The position numbers and the translations under genes are program-made. Of a stretch of DNA of 37,941 bases, positions 10,001-19,246 are shown one piece after another. This DNA is from Cruorifilaria tuberocauda (taxonomy: Eukaryota > Nematoda > Chromadorea > Rhabditida > Onchocercidae): NCBI GenBank assembly GCA_013365365.1, contig JABVXU010000520.1, forward strand, positions 1 through 37,941. Direction: 5' to 3'. Under the pieces are notes generated by a model. It was not told the DNA's origin. It did no database searches and saw nothing but the letters and a program-made list of their open reading frames with translations. Numbering within the stretch: position 1 is the stretch's first letter; the number at the start of each line of letters is the position of its first letter.

Positions 10001-13000
10001 ATCATTTTTCAAATCTAATCAAAATTCAAATCATTTTTAGATATGATTTACAAAATTAAAAATTAATGAATTATAAAGAATGAAATAAATTCCAAAGCTT
10101 CTTGATATTTTTCTGTTCGAAAGTTAAAAAAAAAAGGAAAATTTTGATTTCTTATTATCAAACTTTTAATTTAGCTAATCAAAAGAGTTGAAAGTTTGAT
10201 CAGTAAGTGATTAATGATAATAATTACTGATTCATACTGATCACAACAAGTCAGTATTCATTTCAAACAACTTTATCCTCAAATAAAAAAAAGAAGAAGA
10301 AAGTGCAAATAGCATGTTTGATTAAAATTAAATAAAATTTAACATAAAGTACAATGATCGGAATTAATCGGAATTGAAATGACATCAATTCATTCAGGTT
10401 TCATTCGTCAAATAAACGATCAACGTTCAGCATGCATACCGAAGAATGAATGCCCTCAGCAAATTACTGAAATAGAACGACGTTGCACCGATCCGTTACG
10501 TGAATATCGAACGTGCGGTCCAATTTGTCCAATTTCTTGCACCACACAAAGGTATCGATGCAAGAAGGAGGGATGCGTGGAAGGTTGCTTTTGTAAGGTA
10601 CCATATATTCTCGAGAATGGTGCTGATCCAGTCAATTCCAGGTGAAGAATACTTCCAATCAATCATTTCTTCCATGATTTTTTAATTTAGTTAAATTTTG
10701 ATCAGAATTTTTTCGAGTGTTTCAAATGTTTCTCAAATTGTTTGCAAATGATACTATTAGTTACTTAATTAATTTTTACTTGATAAGTTTTGCAAACGTT
10801 TTATTTTAGATCTAAAATATTAGGTAATCATTCAATATAAATAAATCATACATTTTTAATTTTAATTTAATTATAACTAATTTATTCAAATAAATTTGAA
10901 ACATTTGAAAATTTTGTTAAATAAATAGAAATTTAAATTAGCAATTAATTTAGACTGATCTGTTTTTATAACTCAGATTGATCTATTTTTATAATTCGGA
11001 TTGATCTGTTTTCATAATTTCGATTGAATATTTTAACAATTGATAGAAATATTCCAAACATTTATTTGATTTATTAGAATTTGAATTAGAATTGAAAATG
11101 AATGAAATTGTTGTTTAAATTTCAGATGTATCTTATCTATATATTGTCCATCATTAATTGGAGAACACTATCCAGTCAATGCAACCATTTATTTTGCACC
11201 AATGAAACCTCTGACCCTTAACCCCAATCTAATATATCGTGAGGATTCCATTACTCAACCAACTGCAATGCAATGCGATGATCCATTAAAAAATTTTCAA
11301 ATTTGCGGTTCCGCTTGTCCAGGTATCATATTTTCTTTCATCTCACATAAGTAATTCATATCCACAGCTTACTTATATTTTTGTTTCACAGTTATTTAAC
11401 TGTATTGTATCCACACGTAGTCACGTGACTACATTATTTTACACGTTACACGTAATTATTTATTCTCAATCACACGTAGTCGTGGCGCCATGTTCCTTCA
11501 CATATGATTATAGCCGTGTTGTTTTACGTGTATAGTATGATTATAAGATAAACTAATAATGATAAAATAATGATAATAGATGATAATAAAGATAAAAGAA
11601 ATTTAATTCAAATTCCAGGAATGATATAAATGATTAAATGATTAAGTTTCACGTATTTTTCTTATCACTTCCACTTATCAAAACTTTTTCACTCAGTTGG
11701 TTGCAATAATCAATTTGGTGGTTTTTGTGGTACTCAGTGTATCGCCGGTTGTTACTGTCGTAATCCATACATTCTACAAGATGCTTACAATTTAAATTCA
11801 CGTTGTATATTACCACAACAGTGTCAATCATTGGCAATTCAACAGCAACATATTTGTTCTGATCCACGTAAAGAATGGACAAATTGCTTTTCAGACGAGT
11901 AAGCTTCTGAGAATTTACTTTCCGTTTAATGCTTACTTTCTCCTTGCTTATCTTTCCTTTTTAAAGTTTATCGTCAAAAAAAAGAAATCTGATATTTGCT
12001 AATATCATGAAATAAAAAAACCTGATAACTAATGTTGTGAAAAAAGATACCTGATATTTACTAATATCATGAAAAAAAGATACCTGATATTTACTAATAT
12101 CATGAAAAAAAGATACCTGATATTTACTAATATCATGAAAAAAGAAACCTGATATTTGCTAATATCATGAAACAAAAAACCTGATAACTAATGTTGTGAA
12201 AAAAAGATACCTGATATTTACTAATATCATGAAAAAAAGATACCTGATATTTGCTAATGTCATGAAAAAAAGAAACCTATTATTTACTAGAAGTAATGTT
12301 GTAAATTCCATGATCGAAATTTATAAGTATAAAAGCTAATTTCTATCACAATAAGAAAAACTTTAAGAGTGAATGAAAAGTTAAAAAGTTAAATTTGATT
12401 TATATAAAAATCAGTGAGTGGCATAGAGGTCAAAAGGTAGATGTTAATTATTTTCTACTAATTATGAAATAGGAATACATTTTTATTTATTATGAAAACA
12501 AGATAAAAGCATGAAGAAAGATTTTATCAATTCAGGTCGGGGAAAGCTATGAGTATTCTTAATAATTAATTAATTAATTAATTATTCATAAAATCATTTT
12601 TTTTAAGATGTGCACGTAGCTGTTTGAATCAGGAAGGGACGTGTACGTCAAATGATTGTAATCCTGGTTGCCTTTGCCGTGAACCATATTTATTGCTTGA
12701 TTCACGTAATCCAAATTCACGTTGCGTACTTCCAAGTGAATGTGGCTCACAATGCTCTGATCCACTAAAGGAATATCAGGCTTGTGCTTCATCATGCCCA
12801 GTTGGATGTAATAATCCGGTGCCACAAACTTGTTCACCATGTGTTTCCGGATGTTTCTGTAAATCAGGTTAGCGATGATGATCAATCAGTGAAAAATTTT
12901 TTACGATGAATTTCAGTTTGATTAAATAAAAAATTGATTGTTTTTTTATTTCCTAATCGATTGATTGTTTTTTATCATTTAATTAAATAATCATAATTCA

Positions 13001-16000
13001 ATTTTAATGCATGTTTAATTTTAGGATTTGTATTTGAAGATGCTATAAACTGGCGTACGTCTAAATGCACACCTTTTAATCAATGTCCAACAACGAATAT
13101 TTCTACTTTGTTAGTAACATTTAATCCACAAAACAATAATTCAGGTATTTCATTTATACTTGTAATTGTTAATTTGAGGACTAATTTATACCTTTAATTA
13201 GTAGAAGGTATGAAAATGTGTTCAATATTGATTTTTTATAGCTAACATGACGGAATGTCCTGTAACAACAATCGATTTAAGTGGAAAATTTTGTAATTCT
13301 GATTCTGATTGTCCAATTCAACAGGTAAATTATCAATTAATAGTAATATCAAGTTGTATTTTACCGTAAGAAATGATTTCAATTTTTATTCAATGATTCC
13401 AAAATGATCATATAAGTTAAAGTATTTCGATTGAATCAGAATTAAATAATTATGATAATAAATGAATTACGATTAAAAAACTATGATAATCAGTTGAATC
13501 ACAATTGAATAATTATGATAATTAATTATAATAATTGACGTATAAATTAAGCGTTGCTGTCGTTCAAACGTATTTGCAATGATAAGTTCAAAACGATCAC
13601 GTTGTACGTGTACCGATCCACATGCATATTGGGATTCTTGTGGTGTCTTATGTCCAGAATATTGTGGACAACTTGCAAAACCGATATGTTCACCTACTTG
13701 TAATCCTGGATGTCATTGCGCGTCCGGTTACGTGAAAGCACGAAATCATGTAATGGCTCCATGCGTACTACGAACGCAATGCTTTCAATCAGGTAGCATG
13801 CTTATTTCAAAAATTTTCGTTAAATTTTATTCAAAAAATATTAAAGCTCAAAATTTTGACTTTAATTTACAATTTACAAAACTTATATTTATACTAAACT
13901 TACATTTATACTTTATACTTATTGTAACTCTTTGAGTAATCAATTGAAATTGATAATATTTAAGAGATAATTCTCATTCAATTAGAATTTTGATGCAAAT
14001 ATTTTTCTTTTTAGTTACAGTGTAATCATATAAATTTGATAGTTTAAAAAATTTTTTAACTCAGTAATGTTTCAGGTGAAAGTTCAGGTACAGGTACAGG
14101 TACAGGTACAGGTACAGAAGAGAGGAAGCGTACAACTAAAGCATACAATAACTGGAAACAAATAGCAACAGCAAAAATGTTAAGTGATGGAAATAAAATT
14201 ATTGGTGACGTGAAAATCAAAGAGATTAACAAAGAACGAATTAAGCTGGAAGGTTCAATCGAAGGTAAAATTACTTGTTAGAAATTTCATTAGTATAGCA
14301 AAGATAGAATTTGTATGGAAATTCGAAAGTTGAAAATAACTGAGAAATTTTTCTTGTCAAAGATAATAAATTTCGTTTAAGAGTTAAAGGAGGAAAGCGA
14401 GAGAGAGAGAGAGAGAGGGAAAAGGGAGAGAAAGAGAGGAAAACAGAGATAAGTAGAAATGTAAAAGTTAAATGCTTAAAGATTGCTGTATGATTAAGTT
14501 TAAAGGAAGAAACTTTTGATTTTGAAAATGTTCAATTTTTTAAAAATTCTTTTAGGTTAATCTTTGATTTCAATTGGGCTTATTGAATAATTAAGCTAAT
14601 AATACTCATTAATCAATGTTTTAACTTAAATATTTCTTAAAAAATTAAGCATGATTAAATTGATTAAAATTTTCTTTTATCAATTTATAAGACAAAAGTT
14701 AGACGTAAAAAGTAAAAAGTAAAAAATAAATTAATAGAAATGAAATTTAAAAAAACTAACAGAAAAAAAGGAATATAATTTGATGATTTATAATAGAAAC
14801 ATGGAATTTAGCTTATTGCATGAATAGATGCTTAAATCAAATATCAGTGATTATTTTATCACCAACTTTTATCACAATTTTCTGTTATTCAATTCATGCA
14901 ATTACTTTTTAACATTACTTACTGCTATTTACTTTCGTTGCACTCTTTGCATTTGAAACTTATTTCAACTTTATTTAAATGTACACTTCATAAAAGATCT
15001 ACTGCGATTTTCTCTTTTTCCATACTAATTTTTATTTTTTCCACGTTTTAAGTTTTTAATGATTAGATCAGAATTGAGTTAAATAGAAAAAGTTTGAAAA
15101 TTGTTATTAGTGATAACACAACATTGATATGATAAGTATTAGTGTTTTTATAATTATAATTAGCTTATAGTATTATTCACATATGAGTAATGTTTATATT
15201 TTCAGATATGATAATGTTATGTGTTATCACAATTTCAAACATGATAACGTTATCATTATGTGGTGTTATCACAATTTTAAAAATGATAACGTTATCATTA
15301 TATAGTGTTATCACAATTTCAAACATGATAATGTTATCATTATATAGTGTTATCACAATTTCAAACATGATAATGTTATCATTATCTTTCCTTTTTTTTC
15401 TTTCTATTCTATATGAAAATCGTTCCCTATAAAAAAAAATAAAAACAAATTTTATATATTTTTTAATAATATTTGATAAGTGATGCTTTGTGGAATGAAA
15501 ATATTAAAGATTGATAAACAAATATCAGTGATAAAAAAGGCAAGATTTAGCAATCATTCATATTTATCATTAGAAATATCAAGCGAGTGATATAAGATAA
15601 TTTTATCAAATAGACCAAATTATACTTCTAAATGATATTCATGAAATTGTTAAAGTGAGATAAATATGTGGAATATTTGTTTTTTATAGAGATTGAAATT
15701 TTTTTTATAAAATTCATAATTTATATCAGTGATAAGAAGTTTCAAAAAAAAGTGATAAGCATAGGTTTATGATTGGGAATTTTTGATTTTTTCCATGAAT
15801 ATTTTTTCTTTCTCAATGTATTCTTCAAATTTTTTGATTTATCATCACTTTTCACATTTGCAATTTACAAGTAGCACTGGATGATGAATGATTTCGGGGA
15901 AAAACTCGAAAATTCTTATCATGATATTTGTATCATGATATATGGTCATCCATAATTATTGCTTATCAATACTTCTCATTATTATCATTATCATGGCAAT

Positions 16001-17902
16001 TAAATGTGACGAAGAGTTTATCAAACAATTTTCTTTTTTCCACTTATTTTCTCTTTTCCTCTTCCAGCATATTTATATCAGTGATATTATCTTCTTGATA
16101 TAAATGATTATCATATTATTACATATATATTGATTTTTACTACCAATACATTTTGATAGAAGAGATGAAAAATATTTGGGTATAGATTGTAAAAGTTATA
16201 TTTGGATCAGCAAATCATTTACTAATCAATTTCATATACTCTCTGAGATCATTGATCCTCGATTCCAAAGATTACTTTACCTCGATTATTGTCATATATT
16301 TTTATATTACTATAATATCTTTTTGTTAATAAGTATTCAGCAAAAACGTTTTGAAGTGAAGTGAAAGTTACAATCTTTGGATTATGAGAAACCTATTGCA
16401 TGCATTCTTCCATTTCGTGCTAACCTTTCGAGAGTTCGAGAATGTGTAATTTGAAGTAAATTAGCTTGAAAAACTTTTCAAGTTGCTAAATTGGTATAAT
16501 ATAATCGTGATTTTTATAATTGTAAACAACTATGATCACTATAATAATTACAATCTTCAAATGAAAAAGAGATTACTTATGACTGTATTTACAACTATAT
16601 ACCTGTACTTTTAATTTTTTATTTTATAACTTTATAACTTGCAACTATATGCAGCTGCACCTGTAATTTCTTATAAGTATAACTACGAAAAAATTTGACA
16701 AGTAAGTTCATAGAAAAGTTCGTAATTTGTTTAAGTTTATAACTTAAGAAATGAAATAATGATTGAAAGTTTGTTATAAATTTAGGATTACCGAATGGTG
16801 AATATGCACTTATCGTACATCAAGCTGGTGATTTATCCGATTCATGCGCTAATATTGGTCCAATTTTAACATCTGATAAAAAATTTAATGTATCAGCTAT
16901 ATTTGGAAATATTAAAGCAGATGGTATAAAAAATACGATAATTGGTTGGTTACAATAATAGAAATTAATTTTTTAATTTTATTAACTCAAAAAACAATTA
17001 GTACTTTTTTTCGATCGATTATTCAAATTTCTGTTAAATAATGATTTAGAGAAAAAAGTAATAAGAAATATCAATGATTATTATGTGTGTTAATTAAAAT
17101 TTATTGAAAAAAGATTAGTTGATTAATTATTCTTTCCTGATTATTATGTGAATAGTAATTGATTGTGAGATAAAATTTAACTTATAAACTTGTAAATTGA
17201 TAACTTATAAATTAACTTAACTGATGTAACTCATAAACTGATGCAACATATAAACAGTTCATTATTTATTTTCCAATTTAAATATAAAATATGAAACTTC
17301 AAAGCTATTTATTGCATACTAATCGAGATTTATACGGATATAAAAGATTGGATTGCTAAATTTTAGAAAGCCTGAATTTGGAAAATGGATTTTATGGCTA
17401 GCGTGATAGACGGGTTGAACACGTTTTAGCACTTGGAAAATGCTTAATTTATGAATCGAAAAAGTGCATTTAACTCTTAAGACAAGACAAAGTGCATTTA
17501 ACCTTTAAGATAGGACACATTTAACTTCAAAGCTATCTTGAGAAGCGATTGAGGGAGAAATAACGCAAACGAACAATCGATACTTGGATTAATTTTCCTT
17601 TATACGTTAATTTCATCATTTTAATAGTGATTTTGTAATCATCATTTATAGTTATTTATTTGATAGAGAAATAAAGTGAATTAATCGCGATTTTATGATC
17701 ATCATTTATAGTTATTTATTTGATAGAGAAATAAAGTGAAGGAATTTTTTTTTTTTGAGATCGAGAAATTGATTGGCCACAAGATATTTCACTGATCGGT
17801 CATTCATTGGTAATTCATAAATTATCAGTAATGGAATGGTCACTACGTAACAAAAATATATTACCATTGGCTTGCGGCACTATTGGTTTTGCATCATCGT
17901 GA
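7023..17902 (+). CDS. Secreted TIL/WAP/thyroglobulin multidomain protein with C-terminal SOD-like domain
   Basis: Exons: 7023-7104, 7543-7716, 8368-8511, 8647-9201, 9639-9815, 10398-10641, 11126-11322, 11697-11898, 12608-12867, 13025-13144, 13242-13324, 13552-13792, 14076-14264, 16786-16944, 17760-17902. They total 2970 nt, 989 aa plus TGA, one frame. Approximate domains by residue: signal peptide 1-24 (MTTNCAKILSIIFILIFF); Cys-rich WAP-like 29-72; WAP 102-135; thyroglobulin type-1 134-205 with the canonical CWCV; charged linker 206-264; WAP 265-315; TIL modules near 340-398, 408-470, 507-570, 577-642, 645-702 and 766-823; WAP-like 721-764; Gly-Thr linker 827-845; Cu/Zn-SOD-like 846-989. TIL, WAP and thyroglobulin modules are often protease inhibitors, so an extracellular inhibitor or matrix role is inferred, not shown. 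The SOD domain keeps both disulfide Cys but has lost most metal ligands, so it is probably not catalytic. The last donor is uncertain: 16944 or 16923, both phase 1. The 16944 choice gives the better alignment. Confidence 0.85.
7105..8367. other. Introns 1 and 2 flanking exon 2 (7543-7716)
   Basis: Intron 1 is 7105-7542 (CGAA|GTAAGA to CTTTTCAG). Intron 2 is 7717-8367 (TTTTG|GTATGT to TTTTTACAG) and carries the 163-bp duplication. No other coding sequence was seen in either. Confidence 0.7.
7736..8034. repeat. Direct duplication, about 163 bp, in intron 2
   Basis: Unit 1 (7736-7898) and unit 2 (7899 to about 8034) share TCATTTCAAATATCTAAGTT, the AGGCCAGAAGCC core, ACTATGATAAGATAA and AAATAAGTAAGATATCAAAT. 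Unit 1 has an extra GTAAGTTAAT repeat. The first unit starts 20 nt after the exon-2 donor. Confidence 0.85.
10953..11029. repeat. 23-bp tandem repeat, 3 copies plus a partial
   Basis: Units at 10953, 10976 and 10999 match GAYTGATCTGTTTTTATAAY, followed by a partial GATTGAAT. The array sits in intron 6 of the multidomain gene. Confidence 0.7.
11417..11432. repeat. Perfect 16-bp palindrome containing CACGTG
   Basis: GTAGTCACGTGACTAC is its own reverse complement. It sits in intron 7, and a related half (CACACGTAGTCGTGG) follows about 50 bp later. Confidence 0.7.
11989..12300. repeat. About 33-bp tandem repeat with higher-order order, intron 8
   Basis: Roughly nine units of the type CTGATATTTACTAATATCAT followed by GAAAAAAAGATAC. 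A variant unit, CTGATAACTAATGTTGTG, occurs twice, each time after a TTTGCTAAT-type unit, so a block of about 160 bp appears to have been duplicated as a whole. Confidence 0.85.
14087..14116 (+). repeat. (GGTACA)5 coding hexamer repeat
   Basis: Five perfect GGTACA copies in exon 13 encode a Gly-Thr linker between the last TIL module and the SOD-like domain. Each copy also carries CAG|GT and ACAG words that resemble splice sites. Confidence 0.9.
14398..14441. repeat. (GA)n purine tract in intron 13
   Basis: GAGAGAGAGAGAGAGAG followed by GGGAAAAGGGAGAGAAAGAG, shortly after the exon-13 donor. Confidence 0.8.
15205..15387. repeat. 42-bp tandem repeat built on GATAACGTTATC palindromes
   Basis: Palindromic cores start at 15243, 15285, 15327 and 15369, spaced exactly 42 bp, with a partial copy near 15210. 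The core is GATAACGTTATC in two units and GATAATGTTATC in two. The second unit extends to an 18-bp perfect palindrome (15282-15299). Spacers contain GTGTTATCACAATTTCAAAC. Open frames in both directions over it are repeat translations. Confidence 0.9.
17629..17748. repeat. 60-bp direct duplication just before the last exon
   Basis: Copies start at 17629 and 17689 and share ATCATCATTTATAGTTATTT and GATAGAGAAATAAAGTGAA. The second copy ends at the poly-T tract of the exon-15 acceptor (17759). Confidence 0.9.
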
Positions 17903-17992
17903 AATTTCCATTGATTATTGTTATCATTCTTTTTCTTTTTCTTTTGTTATCATTATGTTCTTTGTTTCAAATGATAAATGATTATTTTTAAG

Positions 17993-17998
17993 AATAAA
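17993..17998 (+). terminator. Probable poly(A) signal of the multidomain gene
   Basis: AATAAA 91 nt after the TGA at 17900-17902, followed by AT-rich sequence. This is the first such hexamer after the stop. Confidence 0.55.
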
Positions 17999-18526
17999 GC
18001 AAATTACAAAAGTATTGATTTCTTTTTGTTGTTTTAAAAATAATAAGTAAAAAAAAGTACAGAGAAGAAATGATTACTCTAGAAATAGAACAAATGTTGC
18101 AAACGAAGGAAAATTTTCAAGTAATATAGTAATATAGAAATATTAGATAAGAATAAGTTATTAGTGATATAAACGAGAAGTTAATGAAATTTGATATCTG
18201 AATAATTTAATTCGGAATATAAAATAATATAATTCATCTGTTATTTCCTGACACGGTTAGCTTGAAAATAATTTCAAATTCATTTTCATACTATAAAATG
18301 ATGCGTACGTTTTCATTTAAACTATTAGTAGTTTATTCCAGTTTATTAATATCAATTGAATTTCATTCTTCTAATATCCAAATATTTACACTGATAATTT
18401 CATTTTGATAAAATAATCATCCGGAACAAATATTAACAGGTATTCCTTCCAATGGAATGAATTTTTTTATGAATGTTATAAATTGATAGAGAGGAAGGAT
18501 GAATTCGAGAAAGATGGAAAAATTAG

Positions 18527-18933
18527 TTTTTCTCGAGACAAGAAAATATTACCTGTCCCGTTGTATTGAATGAATAAATGAATGAAGAAATATTCCTTTC
18601 CGTAAATTTATAAATTAAATTATATCTCTTTCTCTTATACGTCACTTTCACGCATTATCGTGAACTATACGTCACTTTCACGCATTATCATAAACATTTC
18701 ACGTAATAACGATTAATTTTTCTCGAAACAAGAAAGTGCTATTTGCCCAGTTGTATTGTTGAATAAATAAAGAATTATTTCTTTCCGCAAATTTATATAT
18801 TAAATCAAATCTCTCTCTTATACGTCAGTTCCACGTATTATCAAACGTTTTACGTAACAAAGATTGGTTTTCCTCGAGACAAGAAACTATTATCTGTACT
18901 GGATAAATGAGGAAATATTTTATAAATTATCTC

Positions 18934-18974
<41 letters not shown>

Positions 18975-19026
18975 CGTCAATCTCACGCATTATCAGTAAA
19001 CATTTTACATGATAAAGATTAAAGTC
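18527..19026. repeat. Three-copy minisatellite upstream of the SLC46-like gene
   Basis: Units start at 18527, 18717 and 18868 with TTTTTCTCGAGACAAGAAA (variants CTCGAAACAAG, CCTCGAGACAAG). They continue through GTTGTATTG, TTTCCGNAAATTTATA, a CT-rich part and ATACGTCA-TCACGCATTATC. Unit lengths are about 190, 151 and 158 bp; unit 1 has an internal doubling of ATACGTCACTTTCACGCATT and unit 3 a long (CT)n run (18937-18970). It fills most of the 1.3-kb spacer between two same-strand genes. Confidence 0.8.
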
Positions 19027-19215
19027 ATTTTTGAAATTGAGGAATGGGATTCGTTCCTCAATTTGCACACCGTACCTCAATTGGTGATTCACACTGCTCC
19101 ATTGATCGGATGATTGATTTCCTGTTTTCTTATCAGTGTCTTAAATTCTCGTTTAAATTTTCATCTTTTTTTCTCCTTCTCTCTCTCTTTCTCTGTTCGA
19201 AATTCTTATCAATAA

Positions 19216-19231
19216 TCTTATCAATTTTAAG
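19216..19231 (+). promoter_or_regulatory. Candidate 5' acceptor of the SLC46-like gene
   Basis: CTTATCAATTTTAAG ends at 19231, 15 nt before the ATG at 19247. It could be a trans-splice or 5' UTR acceptor and marks the upstream limit used for the start. Confidence 0.35.
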
Positions 19232-19246
19232 ATAAGAGAAAGAGAA

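Larger units (their letters stand above)
14265..16785. other. Intron 13, the longest intron of the gene (2.5 kb)
   Basis: It separates the Gly-Thr linker exon from the SOD-core exon, bounded by GAAG|GTAAAA and TTTAG|GATTA. It holds a purine tract, the 42-bp palindromic array and many TGATAA words. Open frames such as 16176-16364 have no family resemblance, and I see no nested gene. Confidence 0.65.

Noticed and set aside
11649..11882. 77-codon minus-strand ORF opposite exon 8
   Set aside because: Antisense shadow of a TIL exon.
12586..12885. 99-codon minus-strand ORF opposite exon 9
   Set aside because: Antisense shadow of the TIL-coding exon, whose plus-strand frame has the correct Cys pattern and splice phases.
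15177..15432. ORFs on both strands with repeated ITLYNDN / VITISNMI motifs
   Set aside because: Both translate the 42-bp palindromic array in an intron.
16786..16958. Ending the multidomain gene at the TAA at 16956-16958
   Set aside because: It would truncate the SOD-like domain, while the in-phase exon at 17760-17902 supplies exactly the missing LIGHSLVIH and LACGTIG parts. Kept only as a possible retention isoform.
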